Source: Adineta steineri (Eukaryota > Rotifera > Eurotatoria > Adinetida > Adinetidae). Taken from it: 64,000 bases of DNA. Below the pieces are notes generated by a model that worked only from the letters and a program-made list of their open reading frames with translations, was not told the origin of the DNA and ran no database searches. The DNA is taken from NCBI GenBank assembly GCA_905250115.1, contig CAJNOI010000028.1:124001-188000 (forward strand), written 5' to 3'. Below are positions 43,846 to 54,428 of the stretch, in pieces (position 1 is the first letter of the stretch; every line of letters begins with the position of its first letter). The position numbers and the translations under genes are program-made.

Positions 43846-46800
43846 ATGGCATCTTCAGGTGAGAAAATGAATAAGTGTATCTAATGTTTTTCTTTTTTTT
43901 CACATTCTTTCATTTGATAAACTCTTTACGATAGCTTTCTTTATTCGACATTTAGTCTTGCATTGTAAATAGATCGATGAAAGATAATATATAAATATAT
44001 TTGTTTGGTTTGTAAAAGCGAAGAGTAGCTTGATGTTGTAATGTTAAAACATGCAGACGAAGGCAATTATTTTTGTGAATTGTTTCAGACATTGACGTCA
44101 GTAGGTTAGATGAAGAAAAGAAGAAAAATATATTTGTAGTTTTTTTCTCTCTATATGATGATGAGTAAGACAAATTTGTATGGAGAAGGAAGAAGAAATG
44201 AGAATATGATGATAACTAATGTATTTTTGTTGTTGTGTTAAATAAAAATTTTATTTGTTCAATCTATCACGCACCTGACGCGTGAGAAAAAAAACAAACT
44301 AATCTAATATTTTCATCGTTCTTATCTTTTTCTTTTTTGCTTTCTTCTCTCTTATTTTCATTTTACACATTCTCATATATATTGACTATTTTAATATACT
44401 CATTCAATCAGAATAAGAAAGGATCCCTAGCAGTACGTGTCACGCACCTTGCACATAATTCAGTTTTAGACGACATTAAATGATAATTCTGAATTCTTTT
44501 TCTTCTTCTATTAATTATTTATTTTATTTAGTGCGACGTACTGTTGGAAACGGAGACATAAGTGAACCTGTAACTATCATCAAATGTGAAATTGATGACC
44601 AAAATTCTGGTCTTCATAATGGTATTGATGATGCATCAACAACGATAGCTTTAGGTATTAATTCAATGACGAATAATACATTTGTAAATAATACAGAAAC
44701 TTTAGATTGTGTGGTTTGTGGTGACCGAGCAACAGGTAAATAAGAAATAATTACTTTTTTTTTGATAAGATTGAATCGATTTTTTGTTGTTGTTGTTGTT
44801 TCAGGAAAACATTACGGAGCTATTTCATGTGATGGGTGTAAAGGATTTTTTCGACGAAGTGTTCGAAAAAATCCTGTATATGAATGTCGACATCAAAATA
44901 ATTGTACAATTGATAAAGATAAACGTAATCAATGTCGACATTGTCGATGGAAGTATGTTTGTTTTTAATTAGAGTTTTAGTTGGATCTATTTTATTTATT
45001 CATTTATAGAAAATGTATTCGAATGGGTATGAAAAAAGATGGTAAATAAATTCTATTTTATATTATTAATTTTCATTTTGAATTACTTTTAGCCGTACAA
45101 AAAGAAAGAGATCGTCTTGGAAGACCACGTGGTCATAATTATAATTATGGAATGGCAAATGTAAAAACAAAGTCACATCTTACTGGTGATCTTGATGAGG
45201 ATGAAGATGATGATGATGATTTAAGTGTTACGGCACTTTTAAAAGCAGAAAAAACAGCTCAAGAAGTATGATTAATAAAATAATTTAATATATATATATT
45301 ATAAATCTTGATTTAGTATATTGGCCGACAAATTCAATTAGATAAGCAACCTTCCGATAATGAACGTGTTCAAGCGACATTAGAAACAATTGGTATATCC
45401 ATGAATTATCAACTTCGTAGTCTTATTGAATGGGCAAAAGGTTTAAAAGGTTTTGTTGAATTATCTGATAATGATAAAGTAAGACTAAAACTAATAACAT
45501 CTAAAAAATCGATTAATTTAAATATTTTTAGATTGCACTTTTACGTGGTCATACAGGAGAAAATCTCATTTTGGGTGTTGCATGTCGTTCATTAAACTGT
45601 GATGATTATTTACTATTGGGCAATCATTATGTTATACCAAGAAATGCCTCTGATCCAGGTTTATGTCGTGCATCTGGACGAATACTTGATGAAATTGTCA
45701 AACCATTAAAAGAAAATCGATTAGATGAAAAAGAATATGCTTGTTTAAAAGCGATTGTTTTTTTCGATAATGGTTTGTGTATTTATTGACAAAATTATAT
45801 AATATTTTTTTGTTCTTAGATAATAAATCTTTATCAGATCCAATGCGTGTTAAAGAATTACGTCGACGTATACAAGTTAATCTTGAAACATATATTAATC
45901 AACAAAGACCATTGATGCGTGGTCGGTTTGGTGAATTATTATTATTATTACCACCCTTACAAAATATAGCACGATTAATGGTTGATCTTGTTGCACGTTA
46001 TAATCAAGATACAAAACAAGTTGATGATCTTATTAATGAAATGCTTTTAAGTAAGTTTATATCAATGAAAACACAAAAAAGAATACGATCTAGTAAAGAA
46101 TAGAACAGAGGAGAGGAATATTTCTATTTCTAAGAAAAAACGAGATTGCCTACAACATTTGTAGTTTCTTGAGTTCAGATAGATATCGGAACGATTCTCA
46201 GGAGGCGGTGATATCTACAACAACCAATACAACACATTCAAATTTCAATACTACTACATCATCATCTCCGAGTGATTCAAGTAAGATATTTCTTCACAAT
46301 CTAATTCATATCAATACAGTCTGTAGTTGCATATATATATATATATATTACACGCTATAACCATTGTGTCTTTTTTTTGCATGCTTCGTTATGTTAATAA
46401 ATGAGATAGGATGTTGTTATTATTATTGTTGTTGCTATTTTACAGTTTCCAACTATGACATAATGCTTCAAAACATTTCCCTTTGAAAAATATATATGTA
46501 TATCTAATTTTTTAGTTTCAAAAGAAAATGATCTTGATTCGAATGCTTCTTCAATTGATACCGATATGGAAGACAATACATCTCAGGATACTCAACAATA
46601 TGATCATTTATCATCAGCTACACCCGTCTCTAATTCAGTTCTAATGGGATCTCGAACAATCGATGATGAACTTAATGACGTTTCACTTAATGAAAATGAT
46701 GATTATCTAACAGCAAATTTATCTCATATTCGTCTACTTCATCCAAATATTAATACAGATCCGAATTTAAATCATCATAATACAACTATAGGCGATAATA

Positions 46801-47099
46801 ATCGAATATCAACTAATATTAATCAGTATCAACATGAACAAGTTTTAAATTATTTTCCGCCTATTTCTAACGAAAGATTCAAATTAACGAAATCAAAATC
46901 TACAACAACAACAACGTCCTTACCATCAAATCCAACAGTTGATACAACCTATGATCCAAATAGTGATATGAATTTTTTATATGATCTCGATACAACTTCA
47001 GCGATAACATCAACAGCAAGTACAAATCGACGATTAGTACATTCACAATCGAATCAAATAGTTAATAATTTATTTGATGATAATAATTGGAATGCATGA
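43846..47099 (+). CDS. HNF4: Nuclear receptor HNF4
   Basis: A multi-exon gene with a proposed 13-nt first coding exon (ATGGCATCTTCAG, 43846-43858) spliced over ~670 bp to 44532. The DNA-binding domain has both C4 zinc fingers: [22 protein letters not shown]-box [10 protein letters not shown], then [20 protein letters not shown] and [17 protein letters not shown]. An unusual acidic hinge ([11 protein letters not shown]) precedes the ligand-binding domain: [64 protein letters not shown] and IDDL-like LINEMLL (AF-2 region). The sequence matches NR2A/HNF4 closely along its length. HNF4 is a homodimeric, fatty-acid-binding transcription factor of gut and metabolic genes. The C-terminal tail after 46175 is Asn/Thr/Asp-rich and not conserved. 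Confidence 0.92.
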
Positions 47100-48141
47100 T
47101 TATTCTTTTTTTTTTCCTATTAATCAAGATGATTGAACAACAAATAAATCATATATATAGATATGATCTTTTGAAAAACAAAAATATCTCCTCTTTTTTG
47201 TTTTGTTTCCTTTTCATGTACAAAAACAAAAAGTTTTTCTTTTCTTCCGGTCATTTTTTTTTCTTTTTTCTCAAAACTATTTATATGTGCGTGTTTGCCA
47301 TTATTAGCAAAAAAAAGAATAACACGTTTCGTCTTCATCTTTTTTTTTCAAAACTGCATATTTGTTGTTTCTATTCATTTTTTTTCACTATTAATACTAT
47401 TATTATCATTATTATGGTTTTACGCAGCTATGCGTATGATTAAGCAGATGTATTAGAGTGCGTGTGTATTGTATTTTATTATTATTTTTCTTTTTTTTGT
47501 GTACATGTATGAAAACGATTCGATTCAATACTATGAATATTCAAGTGTGAGTGTGTGTAAAAAAACAGGAGCCACAATTAGTAATGAACTAGTTGATTAG
47601 TTATTTTTATTGGTAATCAAAGATTAAAAATAATCTGTATTGCTTAAAATAAGCAAATGAAAAATTTTGAACTATTAAAATGAATTTATTATTTTTATGT
47701 TTGTAACTGCGACATTTCAAAATATTAAAAATCTATTAGATTGGTTATGTAAATTGTACAAAGCTTCTCTATCTAGTACATCTTTTATTCAAACATAACA
47801 TTTATTGGTCAAATTATACTGTACGTTTCCTTCTTATGATGAAGGACAGATTGAATCATAAATATAGAGAACAAGCAGATGTATGTTAGAAAAAGAAACG
47901 ACAGTTCTGTTTTTTCTTCTCTTCGTCGACATACGACACATTCTTCTTTTTTCTTTTTTTGGACGGTTTTTTTTTCTTTTTTATTTGAGCTCATAATATT
48001 CATTCCTTCACTCTCATTTTTACCTTCCTCTCGCTGGTGCTCGTATTCTCGACTACAATTTGGTGACCCTTTCCTCATTTTCTTTTTACTTCTCGTCATT
48101 CGTATACATACATATATTCGTTGATGGTCTCTTAGCAAAAT
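47100..48141. other. HNF4 3' flank and spacer
   Basis: Low-complexity T-rich and A-rich tracts, probably partly 3' UTR. No gene was recognised. Confidence 0.5.
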
Positions 48142-48761
48142 ATGACTATTGTCAAGGCTATAACAGGTTTGACGTTTAAATATATTCGATATTTCTGCTA
48201 TAAAAAAGATCTGTTTTTTTATCTAGGATTTTTGATAGTTATTATTGTTGTTTGTAATGGTCAATTTTTAACACCAGATCAATTACGAGAACAACATGAT
48301 TTGGGTTATGGTGCGAGAACACATTATGAAATGTCTGGAAGTCGACGAACAGATATGTTCGGTCGTGTTAATCCCGATTATTTACTTCGCGGTACTGTGA
48401 AAGAAGAAAATAACTCATTCTTGTTTTATTATCTTTTTTTATAGGATTTTTTCCATTTTGGTCGATAGTACTTGTTGCTTTTGCATTATTATTTTTAACA
48501 ATATCTGTTATTGGACTTATTGGTTATTTATTAGGATGTCGTCGACCAACTCCTGAAGAACTTTATGCGAATGAATTTGAACAATTAACACCAGATGATG
48601 AATTTTTACTAGGTGGAGGTGGTGTAACAAGTGTAGATGAGACTAAAACATCAACTAATGGATATTTTAATAATAATACTGATCGACAGAATTATCATTA
48701 TAACTCATCGCCATCAGCAGAACGAACACGTATTGGACAGAGTGATGAAGATATGGTGTAA
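48142..48761 (+). CDS. Small single-pass membrane protein, unknown family
   Basis: Two exons (48142-48391 and 48445-48761) joined by a 53-bp intron encode 188 residues. An N-terminal hydrophobic stretch (LGFLIVIIVVCNGQ) looks like a signal peptide with cleavage near NGQ, although the start could be later than the first ATG. The predicted extracellular part has FLTPDQLREQHDLGYG and RRTDMFGRVNPDYLLRG. A membrane segment (WSIVLVALLFLTISVIGLIGYLLG) is followed by CRRPTPEELYANEFEQLTP and a Ser/Asn-rich cytosolic tail. I do not recognise the family. A distant TMIE-like layout was considered but is not supported. Confidence 0.65.
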
Positions 48762-49984
48762 ATAAATTTATATACAAACGAAGAAAATGTCAGTTACGTG
48801 CTTGGATAGAATTTTATTTTCCATGAACCATAAAATAAGAGTTTAATTATCATATTATTATTATTGTATGTATTCTTCAATATATGAAGTTTTAAAAGAG
48901 ATAGTTAGTGAGTAAAAGAATTTTAAATAGAATCAGTTTGTGTTTTCTTCTTTCAAGTATGTTACAATGAATACAATCTGTTGTATATATATATATGTAT
49001 GTTGTAGAACAGTATGTCTTTTTACATTTTATAAGATCATTAAAATTCGGCTGTATGCCATTCATAGAGAGATAGATGATTATGTTGTTATTTTTTTGTG
49101 GCTGTATGTTAATAATGAAGAGATGAGTTTGTACTATATAAGTAATTATCTCTAAGGTGATGGATGTGCGTGTGTGTGATTGGCATTTATGCTAGTTAGT
49201 TAAGGAAGAGATGAGTGTAGTAAAACTATATTATTTTCGTTTTATAATTCGAGATTATCAGTTTCTTGTCGTGATAGATTTTCATTATATTCAAACAAAA
49301 TCTTTATAGTTGATTGTTTGTTTTTTGTTAAATATACATAATAAACTTAATCATCTAATTACCATGTCTTCTACTTGCTTAGAAATAAATCTGCAATATA
49401 TAACATATTTACATTTGTTATCTTGGTTTACTGAAACAATATTAACGAGTAAATTAATTTGTATTTCATTTAAAATACTAATAATTGATCATGAACATAG
49501 TTCCTGTTAAAAAGATCGTATTATGATAGACCTTCTTTTTACATTACCTATTTAACATTTATTTTCTTCTATCAATAATTGTTTGACAGATTTATTAGAT
49601 TGAGCTTTTAATTATAGTTTTATATTATTTGTAATTTATGTGCCTATATATTGACTACCAGTGGAATCTTTCGTAAATCGAAATGGTTTTCTGACAAGTA
49701 CTCGATAATGAAATGGGATTGGTTCGCAGTGAATGACTCATTTCTTCCTGTTGCACAACATTTCATTTCTGTCTGTTTATTGTCAATATGTTACCTCTAC
49801 AACCGTCCAATTTAAGATATATTCATTTTCATAAGGCGGTTCGTAGTAAAATATTATTTTCTTTATTTCTTTCTCGTTCAACAAATTGACCAAATATGTT
49901 GCAATTACATATTCTCATTACAGCGAGATATATAGATTATGTTTTACTTGTTCTTTATATCATTTACATTTTATTTCATTCTCG
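48762..49984. other. Spacer upstream of the H3-tail vWA-RING gene
   Basis: About 1.2 kb of AT-rich sequence without a supported gene. The last few hundred bases should contain the promoter of the following gene. No histone-type 3' stem-loop is expected or seen here. Confidence 0.5.
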
Positions 49985-51916
49985 ATGGCTCGCACAAAGC
50001 AAACAGCTCGCAAATCAACAGGCGGTAAAGCACCTCGTAAATCTGCTGTATTTCATACATATGCTGCAAGAAAACAAGCCGAAGCAAAACAACAAGGTAA
50101 AGCAGAAATTACTGAAGCTGAACTCGAAGCAGCAGCTCCAGTTGAAGTAACATATGATGTTAGTTATGAAAGTTCGTTTTACGCGCATCATTTTACTGCA
50201 CAACCAACAACAACGGATTTATTTTTACCATCATTCGGAATAGCAACAACAATTAATCCATTAGAAAATGAAAATAAAAATATTGAACATTGGTTAAGTG
50301 TTAATTTTAATAGTTGTCTCGATGGTCCTGGTATTCGTACATATCATACTCGACTTCATCTTGTTATAACACTTGATATATCTGGTTCAATGTCCGATAA
50401 ATTCGAAGGTGAACCAGGTAAAACAAAATTACAAGTTGCTCAACAATCATTACTAACACTTCTTAAACAACTTACACCTGATGATGCACTTGGTATTGTA
50501 CTATTTAATCATGCTGCAACAGTTCTACAACCAATTGAAAAAATATCTTCAATTGATAAAAAAGAATTAGAAGGCAAGATTCTTAAATTACGCGCTAGCG
50601 GTGGTACTAATATTAGTCGAGCTATCGAAGTTGCAAGTGACTTATATAGCACAGTTATAGATACAAAAGGTATAAAAGATGATAATAATATGATTAGTCG
50701 TCGTATTTTTTTTCTAACCGATATGGAAGTATCAACAACAGATGGACAAAAATTTTTACAACATATTCAAACTAATGCACAAAATCAAACAATATGGTCA
50801 ACTGTTGTCGGTGTTGGTCTTGATTTAGGTGCTGAAGTTATTCAATCTGTTTCACGTACAATTGGTTGTAATTATTGTAATGTTCGAAATGCTCGAACAT
50901 TTGATGAATTAATGAATACTGAATTTCATTATACTGTTACACCAATTGGATTTAATATTGAATTAAAATTACTTGGAGATAAATATACAATTGAACAAGG
51001 ATATGGTTCACCTGAAGTACATCAATTACAAGATCAAATAAATACACGTCAAATAATTAAATTAATAACAGAATTTCCATCACCAATGAATGATAAAAAT
51101 GAAGTACGTGGTGGTTGTCTTTTATTTAAAATAATTGATTTAAAAAAAACTGAAAATGACTCGAAATTTCAAATAAATACATCATGGGATACAGTTTCAG
51201 GTATACGACAAATAAATGAACAAGAATTCGAATTTTCAAATGACATGAATTCGTTTACTCATCTCGGTATACGTAAAGCTATTTTACTTGTACGTTATAC
51301 AACATTTATGAAACGTTATTTAAAATTACGTCAAGCATCAAGTACACCGGATATTATTGATGAATATCAAACAATGCGTCGACAATTTCCACGTTTAGTC
51401 GAATATTTTAATAATGAAATGACGGCTATTAATGATAAATCATTAAATGAAGAAGAATATAAACATTTATTAGATATTGCACAACAAGATGATATACCAT
51501 TGAATGATAATCTTCTTGCAGTACCAATCGTTGCACCTAAAACTGTTACTATAGCTACTAATCCAACTATGGCAGTATTGAAAACACTTCCTTCACTTGA
51601 AGAATTACCTCGTCGAGATCTACAAACTTTAGCCAAACATCATAGTATCAAAGGAAATTTAAAAACTGAAGAATTACGTGAGAAACTAACTCAAATTATT
51701 ACCGGTGATAAGACAATTACTACTACTACTGGTGGTGATGTATGTTGTATTTGTTTAACAAATATCAGTTCAGTTATTTTACTTCCGTGTAATCATAAAT
51801 GTTTATGTAATGATTGTGTTGATAAACAAGAGGAACAGCTGGCTAAATGCCCATTATGTCGACAAGATATTTTGGGCGTACCAACGCCAGGACTTAAACG
51901 ACAGCGCACATGTTAA
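49985..51916 (+). CDS. Histone H3-tail / vWA / SAP-like / RING fusion protein
   Basis: Intronless, 643 residues; ATG 49985 is chosen because translation then begins exactly with the histone H3 tail. An in-frame non-ATG extension upstream is rejected. Residues 2-19 (ARTKQTARKSTGGKAPRK) are identical to H3 residues 1-18, keeping K4, R8, K9, S10, K14, R17 and K18; an AARKQA motif about ten residues later resembles the H3 K27 region. A basic/acidic linker leads to a vWA domain with MIDAS DISGSMS (131-137), FLTDM and a C-terminal beta region (TVTPIGFNIELKLLG). Residues ~533-575 (LEELPRRDLQTLAKHHSIKG and on) look SAP-like. The C-terminal RING is C3HC4-like: CCIC at 587-590, LLPCNHKCLCNDC, CPLC. RING suggests E3 ubiquitin ligase; the tail suggests recruitment by H3-tail readers or enzymes. 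Confidence 0.9.
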   Translation: MARTKQTARKSTGGKAPRKSAVFHTYAARKQAEAKQQGKAEITEAELEAAAPVEVTYDVSYESSFYAHHFTAQPTTTDLFLPSFGIATTINPLENENKNIEHWLSVNFNSCLDGPGIRTYHTRLHLVITLDISGSMSDKFEGEPGKTKLQVAQQSLLTLLKQLTPDDALGIVLFNHAATVLQPIEKISSIDKKELEGKILKLRASGGTNISRAIEVASDLYSTVIDTKGIKDDNNMISRRIFFLTDMEVSTTDGQKFLQHIQTNAQNQTIWSTVVGVGLDLGAEVIQSVSRTIGCNYCNVRNARTFDELMNTEFHYTVTPIGFNIELKLLGDKYTIEQGYGSPEVHQLQDQINTRQIIKLITEFPSPMNDKNEVRGGCLLFKIIDLKKTENDSKFQINTSWDTVSGIRQINEQEFEFSNDMNSFTHLGIRKAILLVRYTTFMKRYLKLRQASSTPDIIDEYQTMRRQFPRLVEYFNNEMTAINDKSLNEEEYKHLLDIAQQDDIPLNDNLLAVPIVAPKTVTIATNPTMAVLKTLPSLEELPRRDLQTLAKHHSIKGNLKTEELREKLTQIITGDKTITTTTGGDVCCICLTNISSVILLPCNHKCLCNDCVDKQEEQLAKCPLCRQDILGVPTPGLKRQRTC

Positions 51917-52142
51917 TAATTTTGCTTTTTTATTCTATTTACACTTGCTTAATCGAGAAATATATTTTATACCGTGTGATATTTTGTTTTTCGTCCACTT
52001 ATAATTAATATTTTAGCAAAGAAAAAAGCCGCGATATTATATATTGCTAATAAATTACTTTCAGTACATTGAAAATATATGATTAAATAAGTTTCTTTTA
52101 AAAATCTTACATATTTTATAATTATCTCTTTCTAAGATCTAT

Positions 52143-53586
52143 ATGTCAAATATGCCTGATCTCGGAATAAATGTTCCAATCCACAACACCGATGAAAATG
52201 AAGATGACGATGATGAATCAACAAATATAGTTAATGTACATGATCCATTCTTTCTTTGGGGTATATTTGAACACAAAGATCGCGCATTAATTCGTGCAAT
52301 AGGTGCATTGTCAGACGCTGATTGCAGTCGTCTATATTGGTCATGTCATTATCATAAACATAACAGAGTATGTCAATATGTATTAGATAATAATGCACCT
52401 GTATGTATTGCACGTGATGCTATTGAAAAAATTTCAATAATGGCAAAAGCTGCTGATAGTAAATCACTTGATTTATCAGAAATACCTGTACCATTTTTAT
52501 TACCAACATCACCACAATTTATTGTTACTGAATTACGTGATGGATCGATTATACCATCAAAAGGTAAACCATTAAAATTTACTGTTCTTGATCGTGAAGG
52601 AAATACCAAAGTGTAAGAATTTATTAATTTGTTTTGTTCTTTGAAAATTTTTCGAAATAAATTTTAGTTGTATTTATAAACATGGTGATGAATTATTACA
52701 AGATGCAATGTGTGTAGCTGTTATGAAAGAAATGAATGCTATATTTAAAGAAGAAAATGTTGATGCTGAAGTTGTTCTCTATGAAGTAAGTTAAATGAAT
52801 GAAGAAAATTTTGATTTATCTATTGAATTTTTCAGGTTCTTCCAGTTGATAAAAGTGAAGGTCTAATTGAATGTGTTGAAAACGCACATCCATTTATTGA
52901 ATTTAAAAAAACAGCTTCTGATAATAAAGATGCAATATCATCATCAGATGCATTAAAAACATTTATTGAAAAATCACCCGAACGAAAAGGAAATTTATTT
53001 CGAACATTTCTTGGTTTTGTTGTTTCAGGAATTGTTTTACAATTATCTGATAGACATGGTAAAATATTTCCATAGACCCACTTTTCTTCTGAGAATATTT
53101 TGTATTTCTAGACGATAATATCATGATAACTGAAGATGGTAAAATATTACATATTGATTTTGGTTGTGCATTTGGTCAACAGACAAAACTTGAACGATTA
53201 TTAGGTATATTTATGGATATTCCACATTCACCATTTAGTGAAGATGTTTTTATTGGTAAGAATTTTAATACTCCTAAAAAAATCAAATATTAAAATTCAT
53301 TTTAGCAATGATTGGTCATGAAAGTGATAATGAAATTATAACACAATTATGGCAAACAATCAAAGAACATATATGGGCTTGTTTTAATGCAATACGTTTA
53401 CATAAAAATCGTTTTAAACCATTAGGAGAAGAAAAATTCAAACAATTATATGACACATTAATGGTTGGACTTAATGATAATGATGCTCGCGATGCATTAT
53501 ATATTGAATTAGAAAAATGTTATAACAATCGTTTTAATTCAGCAAGAGCTTTTTATTATAAAATTCAACAGAATATTGTTAGTTAA
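52143..53586 (+). CDS. Short phosphatidylinositol 3/4-kinase-like protein
   Basis: Five exons with ~50-bp introns encode about 410 residues. The N-terminal ~110 residues (FFLWGIFEHKDRALIRAIG...) resemble the end of a helical accessory domain. The kinase core follows: KFTVLDREG, KHGDELLQDAMCV (the conserved K-x-G-D-[DE]-L-x-Q-D), a hinge-like LPVDKSEGLIECV, the catalytic loop LSDRHDDNIMI (G-D-R-H-x-x-N with Ser for Gly), and the metal-binding LHIDFGCAF. No C2, Ras-binding or regulatory domains are visible, so this is much shorter than canonical class I-III PI3Ks. It could be a divergent PI3K or PI4K; the exact class cannot be fixed by eye. Confidence 0.75.
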
Positions 53587-53935
53587 ATTAGCCATTGAAC
53601 CATATTTATGAATGTAATCAAGCAATAAACAAGCAAATCTTTTGTTATTAATTATTCTAGCAAAAACCAAAGTGGTTTTCTTTTCGTATTGCGTTAGATG
53701 TATTTTTATTATTTTTTGTGATATTCTTGTTTCTTTGTATGTAAAAAATATAAATATATAGAATATTCGAATGTCTATTGGGATAGACATGAATAAGAAG
53801 ATATTTTAAAATTGAATAATCTAACCGTTTATTGACCACGTGTTCAATAGAAAGAAAGAAAGAAAGTATCGATAGTTCGTTAAATGTTTCATTTGGTTCA
53901 AAATTTTATACTTAGTCATTCTATTTCAAAGACAT
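53587..53935. other. Spacer between PI kinase and small membrane protein
   Basis: 349 bp of AT-rich sequence with an (AGAA)n-type run (about 53850-53866). No gene was recognised. Confidence 0.5.
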
Positions 53936-54428
53936 ATGTTACGTGTTATTCGACAAGTAGCTAACGAAGAACAAAATTTAACTACAATTATGATGCCAAC
54001 TGAGATAAATAGTATCGATACAAAGTATGTACAAATAGAAATATTGAAGCTGATTATGTTTTTTGTTTTGTTTAAGTGTTACAAATGGATCATTAATGAT
54101 TTCAACTTTGCCATCATCATTAAAAAAGCAAGGTTTTTTATGGGAATTCAATTTAAATTTAGTTATTTTATCTGTATTGAGTTTAATTTTTGTAATATTT
54201 CTTATTGGTATTAGTATTTGGTATGCATGTAATCGAAAATATCGTGTACGTCGACAACATTCATTACCACTTACTGTCGATGATTTTATTGAAACTAAAA
54301 AAAATTCACAAAAACGATTATCATCTAGCCCAATAAAAGATATAACAAAACAAGCTCCACCTATTCCACCACGTCCAACAGCCTATACAACAATACTTGG
54401 CAAAGTTGAATATCGATCAAATCTTTAA
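53936..54428 (+). CDS. Small membrane protein with proline-rich tail
   Basis: Two exons (53936-54024 and 54077-54428) joined by a 52-bp intron encode 146 residues. There is no clear N-terminal signal; a short N-terminal part with an N-x-T/S site precedes one membrane segment (LVILSVLSLIFVIFLIGISI). Next comes a basic stop-transfer region (CNRKYRVRRQH) and a cytosolic tail with APPIPPRPTAY, a class of SH3-binding motif. The layout suggests a type III membrane adaptor. I do not recognise a family. Confidence 0.6.

Noticed and set aside
48142-48761. TMIE-like identity for the small membrane protein
   Set aside because: Only a vague resemblance around the membrane segment and the following Cys-Arg; no diagnostic motif.
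49886-49984. 33-residue N-terminal extension of the vWA-RING protein
   Set aside because: It begins at a non-ATG codon, is low-quality sequence, and would bury the exact H3-tail start.
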